Positions 36,611 through 46,832 of a stretch of DNA of 64,000 bases are shown piece by piece. The stretch is taken from the NCBI RefSeq assembly GCF_004353915.1, contig NZ_SMRP01000004.1, forward strand, positions 62,001 to 126,000. The letters run 5' to 3'. The position numbers were made by a program, and so were the translations under genes. This stretch comes from Paraburkholderia silviterrae. Lineage in GTDB: Bacteria; Pseudomonadota; Gammaproteobacteria; Burkholderiales; Burkholderiaceae. Under the pieces are notes generated by a model. That model searched no databases. It worked only from the letters and a program-made list of their open reading frames with translations, and was not told the origin of the DNA. The first letter of the stretch is position 1; every line of letters starts with the position of its first letter.

Positions 36611-37816
36611 TCATTTTTCGCCGCGTTCGCCGACGAGCGCAAGCGCGCGGTAGACGAGCCACGGCCCGATGAGCTGCAGCACGACAATCGCGCACATCAT
36701 GATCGCGCGCAGGCGCGGATCGAACGACGGGTAAAGATCGTAGGTGTCCTCCACGAGCAGGAGCGCCAGCGCCGACATGGGCGTGAGCGCAACACCGAGC
36801 GCGATGCCCTGCTTCCATTCGAGCCCGCTCGGCTTGGCGAAGATCAGCACGCCGACGAGTTTCGCCACGAACCGCGCGACGATGAGCCCCGCAGCGGCCA
36901 CGCCGCCCACGAGAATGTCGTGCCATTCGAAAGTGGTCATCGTGAGCACGAACAGGATCACGGTGAGCAGCCACCCGGCCGTGCCGAAATGCGTCGGCCA
37001 CAATTGCGGCCGCGCCTCGAGATTCTTCACGATGATGCCCGCGGCCAGCAGGCTCAGGATGGTCGAGAGCTTGAGCAGGTGCGCCACGGCGATCGCCAGC
37101 AGCACGAGGCCGAAAAGCGCAACGAACGAATGCTCGTCCTGCGGGCTCAGGTGCCGGTAGAACAAGGTGCAGGCGCGCGCGAGGACATACGCGACGACGA
37201 TCGAGCCAACCAGCAGATAGAGCGGCTGCAGGATGGTGGCGAAAACGTTGCCATAGATCTCCTGGTGCAACCATCCCGACGCAAGCTTTTCGATCACGAC
37301 CGCATACATGCTGTTGAGCGCCGTGAGCGTGAGCAGGCGCTGCGTGACCTGGCCTTCGGCGCGCAGCTCGGTCTTGAGCTGGATCACCATCGCCGGTGAA
37401 GTCGCCATCGCGATCGAGGCCACGACAATGGCGACCATCGCCGGCACCGAGAGGAACAACAGCACGACGAGCACGAGCACGAAGGTCAGCGTGGCTTCGG
37501 CGAGGCTCGAGAGGATGATCCACGAGTTGCGGCGGATCCAGCGCAAGTCGAGCCGGCTGCCGAGCTCGAACAGCAGCAGGCCGAGCGCGACATCGAGCAG
37601 CGGCCGCGCGGCGTCGGTCGTTTCGAGGCCGATCACGCCAAAGCCCGCCGAGCCGGCAATCAGGCCGATGATCGCGTAGCCCGAAATACGCGGCAGCCGC
37701 CAGGCGCGATAACACAGCTCGCCAACGAGACCGGCGGCGAGCAGCGCAAGCCCCGCCCAGAATATGCCGTCTGGCTGCAGCGGCCAGCTTGGAAAGAACG
37801 AAAACGCCGACTTCAT
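36611..37816 (-). CDS. CPA2-family cation/proton antiporter (KefB/YbaL-like)
   Basis: Integral membrane protein of 401 residues with about twelve hydrophobic segments. The typical [27 protein letters not shown] and [14 protein letters not shown] motifs of Na+/H+ and K+/H+ exchangers are present, but the C-terminal TrkA-N nucleotide domain of KefB/C is missing. It may move K+ or Na+ against protons. It lies between the two DnaA-box regions. The start at 37816 is preceded by AGGAG at a long distance. Confidence 0.87.
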   Translation of the reverse strand: MKSAFSFFPSWPLQPDGIFWAGLALLAAGLVGELCYRAWRLPRISGYAIIGLIAGSAGFGVIGLETTDAARPLLDVALGLLLFELGSRLDLRWIRRNSWIILSSLAEATLTFVLVLVVLLFLSVPAMVAIVVASIAMATSPAMVIQLKTELRAEGQVTQRLLTLTALNSMYAVVIEKLASGWLHQEIYGNVFATILQPLYLLVGSIVVAYVLARACTLFYRHLSPQDEHSFVALFGLVLLAIAVAHLLKLSTILSLLAAGIIVKNLEARPQLWPTHFGTAGWLLTVILFVLTMTTFEWHDILVGGVAAAGLIVARFVAKLVGVLIFAKPSGLEWKQGIALGVALTPMSALALLLVEDTYDLYPSFDPRLRAIMMCAIVVLQLIGPWLVYRALALVGERGEK

Positions 37817-37940
37817 CGTGGAGGCTTCTCCTTGGCAGAACATCTTGCATGAGACTGGACCCGGCGCTTCGCAGAGGCACGCAGCATGTGCTGAAGCACT
37901 TACGGCGGTCCAGGGCTCTGGCCCCGGGTCCGATCGACAG

Positions 37941-37988
37941 CTCTGCATGGGACCGGAGCGAGCCCTTTGCATGGGGCCGGAATAAGCG
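37941..37988. repeat. Imperfect 24-base tandem repeat
   Basis: Two adjacent 24-base copies (37941-37964, 37965-37988) match at 18 positions. The motif GCTGAAGCACT also occurs at 37890-37900 and 37988-37998. Confidence 0.6.
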
Positions 37989-38729
37989 CTGAAGCACTCA
38001 CTCCGGCCGACAGCCAAAGCGACAACTCTGGTCGACACAGAAGACAGTCCGGCTATCCGGCTCGACGTCAAAACACCTGACATACCGCGCCCGGCACACG
38101 GGCAACTCGCGTGCCGGACCGGCGCAGCGCGAGCGCGCGAGGCGCCTCGCGCAACGGTTGCGCCCGCGTCATCGCGCCGGGCCCCGTGCGCCATGCCACG
38201 CTCTTGACGCCGCAAGCGCTGACAGACGGGGCGCCCAGGCTCGCAACCTGATCAGGCGGCGGCCGGACACGACGAACAACAACGGGAAACCTCTGCACCG
38301 GCGCCGCTCACGCGGCGAACAGCCGGTACGGACGCTTTCTTGTGGTTTGTCAGCGCCCGCGTTGGGTGAACGAACGCTGCCGACTCTCCTGAGCACTCAG
38401 ATTCAGGACAAGCGGCATCCGTTCCTTGGACACGTCGGCCATCTGTTGCGGCGCATGACGCGGAAAAGAACGGCGATTGTGCCATAGCTTTTTTGCAGTT
38501 GTCCCCATCTGCCAGCAAAGGTTGGCGAAGCCGGTAAATGCGTCCGTGTTCGACGACCTTTTCCGACAATAAGGAAAAAATGACCGTTGCGCCTGTTCGG
38601 TGGCGAACGGTCTTCGAGCGACGCAGCCGCGCCTTGGGCGCCTTTGCGGCCGATGGCGATGGCACCAGCTTCGGGTTTACGGTTTACCGTATGTATACGT
38701 AGTAGCAGTTAACAAAGGCGGGGTTTTTC

Positions 38730-38738
38730 TGTGGATAA
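38730..38738 (-). other. Perfect DnaA box (segment B, left)
   Basis: TGTGGATAA, followed by CCCC and next to the A+T-rich tract TTTTTC. Confidence 0.65.
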
Positions 38739-38910
38739 CCCCTGTATACCTATGTGAATCATTGGCTTGGCGTTCGCACAACCGCATGCGTAGCGTGTGT
38801 GGCTCGGGCTGGCATCGAAGAGTAACTTTTGGGCCGCGAGACCAGGTCGTCGAGTTACCCCGTTTACGTCCACATCGCGTCCACATTGGATCTACTCGCA
38901 ATCCGCGCGG

Positions 38911-38919
38911 TTATCCACA
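38911..38919 (+). other. Perfect DnaA box (segment B, right)
   Basis: TTATCCACA followed by GG, 173 bases from the other perfect box and in the opposite orientation. Confidence 0.65.
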
Positions 38920-39003
38920 GGTTGGCGTGGACAACCGTACTGGTATTGGTATGGAAAATGGCGGGCACGCATCGCGTGCGTGGGGCGCCGCGTGTGCGGC
39001 CGA

Positions 39004-41040
39004 CTAGAGACTGCGCTGGCGCAAAGCGCGTTGCAGGAAGCGCGCGGGATCAACCTGTTCGGCGAGTTCGCGCTCGATCGGCCACGGCTCACCTTCGAGC
39101 TGCGAGGCGATGAGCTCGGCGCCGAGCGCGGCCCACACGAGCCCGCGCGAGCCGAAGGCGAACGCGCCGTAGAGCCCGGGGGTACGCGGCAAGTCGAGCG
39201 GCCAGGCGCCGGAAAGCCGCTGCGCGTCGCGCCGTGCCGCGGCCTCGTCGCCGAGCTGGCCCAGCATGGGCAGACGGTCGCTCGTGACGCAGCGCAAGGC
39301 CACACGGCCTCGCCAGGCGCGCTGATGCGCGCCGGCCGCCGCATTGGCGGCTGCGGCCTGGAGGCCCGGCAGCATCTGCGCGACGCGCTCGAGGTTCTCC
39401 ACGTGCCCGGCTTCGCGCAGGACGATATCGGTGTCGTCGACTTCGTAGGTGGCGCCCGCGAGCGTCACGCCGCCGGGCAGCGGCACCGCGTAGCCGTCGC
39501 CGATCACGGGTACGCGCAGGGACGCGAGCGGGCTCTCGTCTAGCAGCGTGAGCTGACCGCGCACGCTGCGCGTGGGGGCGAAGTCGAGCGCGGCGGCCCG
39601 TGCGGCGTCGTGCGCGTTGGCGAAAATCACCACGCCCGCCTGGGCGACGAGCGTGCCGCTTGGATCGAAGACTTGCCATGTGTCGCCGGCACGCTCGATG
39701 CGCTCGACTTGCACGCCGTAACGCACGTCGACTTGCGCATCCGGGAGCGCCCTCGCCGCGGCAATCTGCGCGCGGCACAGCGAGGCGGGATCGATTGCGC
39801 CGCCGCGCGGATAGAACCAGCCGCCCTGCGCGAGCGCGACGCCGGCAATCGATTCGGCCTCTGCGCGGTCGACGCCCCGCACGAATTCCTCGGGATAGCC
39901 AAATGATGCGAGCGCCGCGGCAACGGCATGCGATTCGTCGTCCGTAGCAAGATGCAGGAGTCCTGCGTGTGAGCGCACCGGCGCCTCGATTGCCCCATGC
40001 GCGCTCGCTTGCGCCGTGGCGTCTAGCGCGGCCCAGCGCCGCAGCGCGTAGAGAAACCCCGCGCGTGTAATGCGCGATGCGCTGCTGTCGTCGCGCGAGA
40101 CGAGCGGGTGGAACACGCCCGCAGGATTTCCCGAGGCTTCCCGAGCGGGCGCCGCGTGCCGTTCGACGAGCGTGACGCGCCAGCCGCGCGCCGCGAGCCG
40201 TTCGACCAGCGCGCTACCCGCGAGCCCCGCGCCGATCACTACCGCGTGCCTGCACTCAAGCGCGAGCGGCAACGGCGGCTCGTAGCGCCGCACGCGCCAG
40301 CGCGGCGCGAAGCGGCCGGCCAGCATCGTCCATTTCGCCCCGAAGCCGGCTGTCTTGTGGTATTCGAAGCCGTTCTGCTCGAGCGCTCGCTTCACCTCGC
40401 CTGCGCTGCTCCACGTCGCGAAGGTGGCCTCTTCGCCCGCGACGCGCGCGAGCGCCTTGAAGATCGCCGGCGACCAGAGCTCGGGGTTCTTCGCCGGGGC
40501 GAAACCGTCGAGATAAATCGCATCGGCGCGTAACCACATTTTGGGAAGCATCTCGAGCGCGTCGCCGAAAGCGAGCGTGAGCGTGACGCGTCCGCCTTCG
40601 AACTCGAGCCGGTGCGTGCCGGGCACGAGCATCGGCCAGGCGTCGACGAGCTCGTGCGCAAGACGCGCGATCGACGCGCCCTCTTTGCCCGATGCATGCG
40701 ATGCGTGCGCAACCACTGCGTCGAGCGCCGCGCGCAGATCGTCACGCGAAAACGGATGCTTTTCCACCGAGACGAAATGCAGGCGCTCGCAGCGCGCGGA
40801 CGCATTGCGCCATGCCGCCCATGTCGCGAGGAAGTTCACGCCCATGCCGAAACCCGTCTCGAGCACGGTGAAAATGCGCTGGTTCTGCCAGCGTTCGGGC
40901 AGGTTGTTGCCGCGCAGAAACACGTATTCGGCCTGTTCGAAGGCGCCGAAAGTGCTGTGATAGACGTCGTTAAAGCGCGGCGAATACGGCGTGCCGTCTT
41001 CGCGGAACGCGAGCGTGGCGGGGATCAGTGTGGCAGTCAT
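39004..41040 (-). CDS. mnmC: Bifunctional tRNA mnm5s2U biosynthesis protein MnmC
   Basis: Fusion enzyme of 678 residues that completes the wobble-uridine modification begun by MnmE/MnmG. The N-terminal SAM-dependent methyltransferase (TVLETGFGMGVNFLATWAAW, then DAIYLDGFAPAKNPELWS) is followed from about residue 260 by an FAD oxidoreductase (AVVIGAGLAGSALVERLAAR). Both domains look intact and the length is usual. The ATG at 41040 begins MTATLIPATLAF; upstream codons are not conserved in style. Confidence 0.95.
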   Translation of the reverse strand: MTATLIPATLAFREDGTPYSPRFNDVYHSTFGAFEQAEYVFLRGNNLPERWQNQRIFTVLETGFGMGVNFLATWAAWRNASARCERLHFVSVEKHPFSRDDLRAALDAVVAHASHASGKEGASIARLAHELVDAWPMLVPGTHRLEFEGGRVTLTLAFGDALEMLPKMWLRADAIYLDGFAPAKNPELWSPAIFKALARVAGEEATFATWSSAGEVKRALEQNGFEYHKTAGFGAKWTMLAGRFAPRWRVRRYEPPLPLALECRHAVVIGAGLAGSALVERLAARGWRVTLVERHAAPAREASGNPAGVFHPLVSRDDSSASRITRAGFLYALRRWAALDATAQASAHGAIEAPVRSHAGLLHLATDDESHAVAAALASFGYPEEFVRGVDRAEAESIAGVALAQGGWFYPRGGAIDPASLCRAQIAAARALPDAQVDVRYGVQVERIERAGDTWQVFDPSGTLVAQAGVVIFANAHDAARAAALDFAPTRSVRGQLTLLDESPLASLRVPVIGDGYAVPLPGGVTLAGATYEVDDTDIVLREAGHVENLERVAQMLPGLQAAAANAAAGAHQRAWRGRVALRCVTSDRLPMLGQLGDEAAARRDAQRLSGAWPLDLPRTPGLYGAFAFGSRGLVWAALGAELIASQLEGEPWPIERELAEQVDPARFLQRALRQRSL

Positions 41041-41461
41041 GACTTGCGCGTTGGCTGGAAGCGGTGGGTTTCGAAGCGGGCGCTGCGGCGGCAAAGCCCC
41101 GTGGGCACTGGGTTTGCGGGCACAAAGCGTTGGCGCCGCGCAACGCCGGGAAGGTTAAATCTGCGCACGGCAGCGTGCTTTTGCCATGTGCCGCCCGTCT
41201 AAAACACGAGAGCGGCGCGCAAAACCCGCGCGAACCCCTCTAAATCTTCGAAACCCTTGTCGTTATTGGGTTTGCGCTGCGCTATCATAGCAAGCGCCGC
41301 CCAGGGAAGCGGCAGCACGGACGTCGCGGCGAAGCTGGCCACCGCAACGAAAATCTCGGGGGTGCTCCGGTTCCGATGCTGCTCGACGGCGCGGCACGCG
41401 ACCGTATAATCGGCGCGTTCGCGCTGTTCGTGTCAACCTAAACACAGAAAGGAACTTCTCA
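41041..41461. other. Divergent mnmC-hupB intergenic region
   Basis: A 421-base stretch with no gene. It contains the hupB promoter candidate and a TATCAT at 41282 that could be a second -10. Nothing else is recognised. Confidence 0.5.
41383..41410 (+). promoter_or_regulatory. Possible hupB promoter
   Basis: Perfect -10 TATAAT (41405-41410) with a TCGACG -35-like element (41383-41388) at 16 bases. Transcription would start near 41417, about 45 bases before the ATG. Confidence 0.5.
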
Positions 41462-41740
41462 ATGAATAAACAGGAACTGATCGACGCCGTCGCAGGACAG
41501 ACGGGCGCTAGCAAAGCACAAACCGGTGAGACGCTGGACACGCTCCTCGAAGTGATCAAGAAGTCGGTGTCGAAGGGCGACGCCGTTCAGCTGATCGGCT
41601 TCGGCAGCTTCGGTTCGGGCAAGCGCGCGGCACGCACGGGCCGCAACCCGAAGACGGGCGAAACCATCAAGATTCCCGCGGCCAAGACCGTCAAGTTCAC
41701 GGCTGGCAAGGCGTTCAAGGACGCCGTCAACAAGCGCTAA
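41462..41740 (+). CDS. hupB: DNA-binding protein HU (beta type)
   Basis: Histone-like protein of 92 residues. It begins [20 protein letters not shown] and carries the DNA-binding arm motif [20 protein letters not shown], then [20 protein letters not shown]. It bends and compacts DNA as a dimer and stabilises initiation complexes. The ATG follows AAAGGAAC. A strong terminator comes directly after the stop, so it is monocistronic. It lies 2.5 kb from a candidate origin. Confidence 0.97.
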   Translation: MNKQELIDAVAGQTGASKAQTGETLDTLLEVIKKSVSKGDAVQLIGFGSFGSGKRAARTGRNPKTGETIKIPAAKTVKFTAGKAFKDAVNKR

Positions 41741-41763
41741 GGCATTGCCGCTTTAAGTTGACA

Positions 41764-41787
41764 CCCGCCCCTGGCGGGTTTTTTTTT
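41764..41787 (+). terminator. Rho-independent terminator of hupB
   Basis: Stem CCCGCC/GGCGGG (41764-41769, 41773-41778) with a 3-base loop, followed by a run of about nine T residues. It lies 24 bases after the hupB stop. Confidence 0.9.
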
Positions 41788-41854
41788 GCCCGCAGGATTC
41801 AGGCATCCGGTGGGCGGTCGCGAATCCGTGCACCCGGATTCGCGGCATGGTGAC

Positions 41855-43153
41855 TCAGTCGTGACCGTGGACGATTTCACCTTCGCCGCCGTGGTCATGA
41901 TCGTCGTCCTCGAAATCCCAGCACGGGAACGGATCGGCATACGCCTGCCAGGCGTCAGGGCCCGCGGCGAATTCCGCGTCGGTCACGAGGCACGCATCGA
42001 GCCTGGCCTGCCACGCTTCGTGATCGAGATCCACGCCGATCATCACCAGCTCCTGGCGCCGGTCGCCGATGCGCGTATCGTTCGGCTCACCGAACCAGTC
42101 GGCCGCGATCTCCTTTTCCAGCTCGGCGTCCTGCGGCCATTCCTCGCGCGGCTGCGCGGCCCACCAGGTGCCCGCCGGGCCATGGCGGCACACGCCACCC
42201 GCCTGCGAAAGCGAGCCGGCCACGTCGTTGCGCGTGGCGAGCCAGAAGAAGCCTTTCGAGCGCAGCACGCCCTTCCACTCCTGGTTGAGCAGCGCCCACA
42301 GACGCTCGGGATGGAATGGCTTGCGCGCGCGATAGACGAAGTTGCCGATGCCGTACTCGTCGGCTTCGCTGTGGTGCGCGTGCGCGGCGTCGTCCTCGCC
42401 ATGCTCGTGCAGCGAGGCGAGCCAGCCCGGCGCGCTCGCGGCGGCGTCGAAGTCGAAGCGGCCCGTATTGAGCACTTCGGCAAGCGGGACCTGGCCGTGG
42501 CGGCTCACCACCTGCACCGCGCGCGGATTGATGCGCGCGAGAATGCGCTGCAGGCGCGCGAGCTCGTCGGCGCTCACGAGATCGGCCTTGTTGAGCACGA
42601 GCACGTCGCAGAACTCCACCTGCTCGATCAGCAATTCGACGATCGTGCGGTCGTCGGTGTCGCTCGCCGCCACGCCGCGCTCGGCGAGCGGGTCGGCGCT
42701 CGCGTAGTCGCGCAGGAAGTTGAAGGCGTCCACGACGGTCACCATCGTGTCGAGGCGCGCGATGTCGGCGAGCGTGACGCCGTCTTCATCTGCGAAGGTG
42801 AAGGTTTCGGCGATGGGCATGGGCTCGGCGATGCCGGTCGATTCGATCAGGATGGCATCGAAACGCTGTCCGGCGAGCGCTGGGTCGGCGAGGCGACGGA
42901 TCTCGGCGAGCAGGTCGTCGCGCAGCGTGCAGCAGATGCAGCCGTTGGACAGTTCGACGAGCCGTTCCTCGACGTGCGAGAGCGCAGCGGCGTCGCGCAC
43001 GAGTGTGGCGTCGATGTTGACGGCGGCCAGATCGTTGACGATCACGGCCACACGTAAGCCGGCGCGGTTGGCGAGGACGTGATTGAGCAACGTGGTCTTG
43101 CCCGCGCCCAGAAAACCGGAGAGCACGGTGACGGGCAGTGGCGGCTGATTCAT
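41855..43153 (-). CDS. CobW/COG0523 metal-chaperone GTPase
   Basis: GTPase of 432 residues. P-loop [11 protein letters not shown] near residue 12, metal-binding GCICC (CxCC), ESTGIAEP and NKADLV are all present. Two histidine-rich stretches ([13 protein letters not shown] near 280, and [15 protein letters not shown] at the very end) suggest zinc binding. Long COG0523 members like this are mostly zinc-homeostasis proteins (ZigA-type) rather than nitrile hydratase activators. No Zur box was seen upstream. The ATG is at 43153. Confidence 0.9.
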   Translation of the reverse strand: MNQPPLPVTVLSGFLGAGKTTLLNHVLANRAGLRVAVIVNDLAAVNIDATLVRDAAALSHVEERLVELSNGCICCTLRDDLLAEIRRLADPALAGQRFDAILIESTGIAEPMPIAETFTFADEDGVTLADIARLDTMVTVVDAFNFLRDYASADPLAERGVAASDTDDRTIVELLIEQVEFCDVLVLNKADLVSADELARLQRILARINPRAVQVVSRHGQVPLAEVLNTGRFDFDAAASAPGWLASLHEHGEDDAAHAHHSEADEYGIGNFVYRARKPFHPERLWALLNQEWKGVLRSKGFFWLATRNDVAGSLSQAGGVCRHGPAGTWWAAQPREEWPQDAELEKEIAADWFGEPNDTRIGDRRQELVMIGVDLDHEAWQARLDACLVTDAEFAAGPDAWQAYADPFPCWDFEDDDHDHGGEGEIVHGHD

Positions 43154-43418
43154 TGCAGTGTGCGATAAGAAAGGCAGGAAGTCGGGCCGCGCGGACCGGC
43201 AAGTGCCCGGCGGATGCCGGGAACGGCCGTGGCGGCGCAAGCCTGCATTTTGCACCATGCGCGCGCGGCGCGCTGACGGTGCGAGGTGGGGACGAAGCGG
43301 GGGCGAGGCGGGTGCGCTCCCGGCTCACGGTTGGGGCGACTGTGCTTCGGACCCGCGCCCGGCGCGGCGCCCCGGCCGCGCTAGCCCAGCCGCCGCAGGG
43401 CGGCCAGCGCCGCACCGC

Positions 43419-43865
43419 TCAGGGCATCAATTTCCATTTGCGCAGGATGGCGGCGATCTGCTGCGCATATTGATCGCGCAATGCGGGCGTTTCCGAGTGG
43501 TAAGCACCCACGGCAGCCCAGGTGTTGCCGTACTTGTTCATCTTCTGACGCAAATGCCAGGCGGCGATATAGACGTTCTTGCACGGCTGCATGAGCGTGC
43601 TCGACGAAATGCCGTATTGCGCAAGCGTTGGCAGATGAACCGAGTTGATTTGCATCACACCGTAGTCAACCGAACCATTCGCATTCCTGTGCAACGCGTC
43701 GGGAGTGTTGTGCGATTCCTGCCAGGCGATGGCGCGCAGAATGAGTGGATTGACCTTCTGGTAGCGGGCCGCCTCGTCGAAACAGTCGGCGCGTGCCGGC
43801 GCGCTCGCACAGACGGCGGCGAGCGTGAGGGCAGTGACAATCGTGGCGGATGCAACCTTTTTCAT
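43419..43865 (-). CDS. Small secreted lytic transglycosylase (SLT domain)
   Basis: Protein of 148 residues. The signal peptide ends at about residue 26 (MKKVASATIVTALTLAAV, then ARA), followed by a compact SLT domain with catalytic Glu in AIAWQESHNTPDALH, then GVMQINSVH and AVGAYHSE. It cuts peptidoglycan glycan strands. IagB-type enzymes of this size often serve secretion machines, and a gsp cluster lies next door in divergent orientation. The start is uncertain: ATG at 43889 is also possible, and neither has a ribosome-binding site. Confidence 0.86.
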   Translation of the reverse strand: MKKVASATIVTALTLAAVCASAPARADCFDEAARYQKVNPLILRAIAWQESHNTPDALHRNANGSVDYGVMQINSVHLPTLAQYGISSSTLMQPCKNVYIAAWHLRQKMNKYGNTWAAVGAYHSETPALRDQYAQQIAAILRKWKLMP

Positions 43866-44388
43866 TGGAAGGCCGAAGGACGTTGCCATACGCGAGGCCA
43901 GCGGCCTGCTCCGCCCGAGATGGGGGAAACCCGTGCCTGCCCTGCGTACTCTGCGCTGAGCATTGCGCTCAGTGGACCGCCCGTATGATACCGGCAGACG
44001 AAGTCGCGTCAAGCCAGCCAAACGGCACGCGAGCCGCCGTCGCGCGAGCAAGGCGCAGGCCGTCAGCGCAGAAGCGGCGTGGCTTCGGACCGATGCCGTT
44101 CCCAATCCTTACAAAATGCCTCGCGGCGTTGCGGCAAGTTAGAGGAAATCCCCAGACGTTATTTCTTTGTGACAAATTCGACACGAAAAGCTGCTACTGT
44201 TGCACTTTTTGGTGGTCGTCGGGTGCCGGGAGGAGCGGCGCCGGCAGGCTCTCGCCGGTGGGCCGATCAAGCCGGTCTTGGCGAGCGTGACCCGCAGGCT
44301 GGCTGGCCTGAGAAGGCGCGACGATCACTTTAAGCACGTTGAGCACGATAAGTACGACCGGCCGGCGGCGTCCGTCCCCGGCTTCGAT
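43866..44388. other. Divergent region between the transglycosylase gene and gspD
   Basis: A 523-base stretch without a recognised gene. A small hairpin CTGAGC-attgc-GCTCAG is at 43956-43972, and an extended -10-like TGCTACTGT at 44192-44200 could promote gspD. No convincing -35 was found. Confidence 0.4.
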
Positions 44389-46830
44389 ATGACACCCATG
44401 AGAATAAATCGTATGGCTTTGCGTCGCGTCGCCACGGCGCTGCTCGTGAGCGGACTCATGGCGGCGCAACTTGCGCACGCCCAGGTCACGCTCAACTTCG
44501 TCAACGCCGACATCGATCAGGTGGCGAAGGCAATCGGCGCGGCCACCGGCAAGACGATCATTGTCGATCCGCGCGTGAAGGGGCAGCTCAATCTCGTTTC
44601 CGAGAACCCCGTGCCCGAGGACCAGGCGCTCAAGACGCTGCAATCGGCGCTGCGCATGCAGGGCTTCGCGCTCGTGCAAGACCACGGCGTGCTCAAGGTG
44701 GTGCCCGAGGCCGACGCCAAGCTGCAGGGCGTGCCTACCTATGTGGGCAATGCGCCCTCGGCGCGCGGCGACCAGGTGGTCACGCAGGTGTTCACGCTGA
44801 AGAACGAGTCGGCGAACAACCTGCTGCCCGTGCTGCGTCCGCTCATCTCGCCGAACAACACCATCGCCGCGTATCCGGGCAACAACGCGCTCGTCGTGAC
44901 AGACTACGCCGACAACGTGCGCCGCATCGCCGCGATCATTGCCGGCGTGGACACCGCAGCGGGCCAGCAGGTGCAGGTGGTGCCGCTGAGGAACGCCAAT
45001 GCGCTCGACATCGCGCCGCAGATTGCGAAGATGCTCGACCCGGGCGCCATCGGCGCCACCGACCCGTCGCTCAAGGTTTCGGTTGTCGCCGACCCGCGCA
45101 CCAACTCGCTGATGCTGCGCGCGTCCAATGCGCAGCGCCTCACCGCCGCGGTCCAGCTGGCGAGGCAACTCGACGCGCCCACGAGCATGCCGGGCAACAT
45201 GCACGTCGTCACGCTGCGCAACGCCGACGCCGTGCAGCTTGCCAAGACACTGCGCGGGATGCTGGGCAAAGGCGGGAACGACTCGTCGTCCGGCAACAGC
45301 GCGAACTCGTTCAACCAGAATTCGGGCAGCTACGGCAGCGGCGGCGGTGGCGGCAGCACCTCGACGGGCCTTTCAGGCACGCCGCCGCTGCCCAGTTCGT
45401 TCGGCGGCGGGACGTCGTCAGGCAGTTCGCTGACGGGCGGCGCGTCCGGCGGCAGCGGCGGCAACGAAGCGCCGTTTCTGGGCGGCGACAAAGACAAGGG
45501 CGACGACAATCAGCCGGGCGGCATGATCCAGGCCGACGCGGCGACCAACTCGCTGATCATCACGGCGCCGGATCCGGTGTACCGGAACCTGCGCTCCGTG
45601 ATCGACCAGCTCGATGCGCGGCGCGCCCAGGTCTACATCGAAGCGCTGATCGTCGAGCTGAACTCGAACACGAATGCCAATCTCGGCATCCAGTGGCAGA
45701 TCGCGAACGGCAATGTTCTCGCGGGTACCAATCTTGCCACCGGCGGCGGCAACAGCATCGTCAACCTGACGGCGGCAGCGGTGGCCAACGCCGCCACCGG
45801 CGGCCTCGTGAGCTCGCTCGGGGGCCTCCAGCAGGGCCTGAATGTGGGCTGGGTGCACAATATCTTCGGTGTGCAGGGGCTCGGTGCGTTGCTGCAGGCG
45901 CTGTCGCAGACGAACGACGCCAACGTGCTGTCCACGCCTAACCTCATCACGCTCGACAACCAGGAGGCGAAGATCGTCGTCGGCACGAACGTGCCGATCC
46001 AGACGGGCTCGTATTCGAATCTCACGAGCGGCTCGACGAGCTCGGCGTTCAACACTTACGATCGTGTCGACGTGGGTCTGACGCTGCACATCAAGCCGCA
46101 GATCACCGACGGCGGCATCCTGAAGCTGCAGCTGTACACAGAGGACTCGGCAATCGTCAACGGCACGACCAATGTGTCGACCAATCCGGCCGGCCCCGAG
46201 TTCACCAAGCGTTCGATCCAGTCGACCGTGCTGGCCGACAACGGAGAGATCATCGTTCTTGGCGGCCTCATGCAGGACAACTATCAGGTCAGCAACAGCA
46301 AGGTGCCGCTGCTCGGCGACATTCCCTGGATCGGCCAGTTGTTCCGCTCGGAAAACAAGACGCGCGCGAAGACCAACCTGATGGTGTTCCTGCGTCCGGT
46401 GATCATCAACGACCGCAATACGGCGCAAGCGGTGACGTCGAACCGCTACGACTATATCCAGGGCGTGTCGGGCGCATACAAGTCCGATAACAACCTGATC
46501 AAGGATAACGACGACCCGGTGGTGCCGCCGATGCCGGTCGGTCCGAACGAAGGCGGATCGGCGCTGAACCTGTTCGATCTCGACAAGATGCGGCGCGAGC
46601 AGGCGGTACGGTCGCTGCCCGGGGCGCCTGCTGGTGCTCCCGCGAACGGTGCGGGCGCAGTACCGGCCGCGACGCCCGGCGTAGCGACGCCCGGCGTCAA
46701 CAGCTACGCGGTGCCGACAGGCACAGCCGCAAGCGCTACGCAGATGCAGCCGGCTTATCCTGCAACAACGCCTGCGCAATATCCGCCCGCGCAGCAACCG
46801 CTCACCGCCCAGCCGAGGGTGCAGCCTTGA
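44389..46830 (+). CDS. gspD: Type II secretion outer-membrane secretin GspD
   Basis: Secretin of 813 residues that forms the outer-membrane pore. A signal peptide ends at about residue 31 (AHAQ). The N0 domain follows (VTLNFVNADIDQVAKAIGAA), then N1-N3 repeats with a long Gly/Ser-rich linker near residues 300-370 (GSGGGGGS) and the secretin domain ending VPLLGDIPWIGQLFRSENKT and TNLMVFLRPVII. A proline/alanine-rich tail ends the protein. The start is uncertain between ATG at 44389, 44398 and 44413. First gene of the gspDEF operon. Confidence 0.93.
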   Translation: MTPMRINRMALRRVATALLVSGLMAAQLAHAQVTLNFVNADIDQVAKAIGAATGKTIIVDPRVKGQLNLVSENPVPEDQALKTLQSALRMQGFALVQDHGVLKVVPEADAKLQGVPTYVGNAPSARGDQVVTQVFTLKNESANNLLPVLRPLISPNNTIAAYPGNNALVVTDYADNVRRIAAIIAGVDTAAGQQVQVVPLRNANALDIAPQIAKMLDPGAIGATDPSLKVSVVADPRTNSLMLRASNAQRLTAAVQLARQLDAPTSMPGNMHVVTLRNADAVQLAKTLRGMLGKGGNDSSSGNSANSFNQNSGSYGSGGGGGSTSTGLSGTPPLPSSFGGGTSSGSSLTGGASGGSGGNEAPFLGGDKDKGDDNQPGGMIQADAATNSLIITAPDPVYRNLRSVIDQLDARRAQVYIEALIVELNSNTNANLGIQWQIANGNVLAGTNLATGGGNSIVNLTAAAVANAATGGLVSSLGGLQQGLNVGWVHNIFGVQGLGALLQALSQTNDANVLSTPNLITLDNQEAKIVVGTNVPIQTGSYSNLTSGSTSSAFNTYDRVDVGLTLHIKPQITDGGILKLQLYTEDSAIVNGTTNVSTNPAGPEFTKRSIQSTVLADNGEIIVLGGLMQDNYQVSNSKVPLLGDIPWIGQLFRSENKTRAKTNLMVFLRPVIINDRNTAQAVTSNRYDYIQGVSGAYKSDNNLIKDNDDPVVPPMPVGPNEGGSALNLFDLDKMRREQAVRSLPGAPAGAPANGAGAVPAATPGVATPGVNSYAVPTGTAASATQMQPAYPATTPAQYPPAQQPLTAQPRVQP

Positions 46831-46832
46831 GC

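Larger units (their letters stand above)
37817..39003. other. Candidate replication-origin segment B (antiporter-mnmC intergenic region)
   Basis: The longest gene-free stretch of the window, 1187 bases. The left half holds an imperfect 24-base repeat. The right part (38480-38945) is A+T-richer and holds two perfect DnaA boxes in opposite orientation (38730-38738 and 38911-38919), a two-mismatch box CGTGGACAA (38926-38934), two GTCCACA motifs near 38868 and 38879, and A+T-rich tracts near 38488 and 38569. No supported gene. Origin function is inferred. Confidence 0.45.

Noticed and set aside
45418..46797. Minus-strand open frame opposite gspD
   Set aside because: Antisense to secretin coding sequence, with no recognisable domain and an arginine/histidine-rich composition typical of shadow frames.
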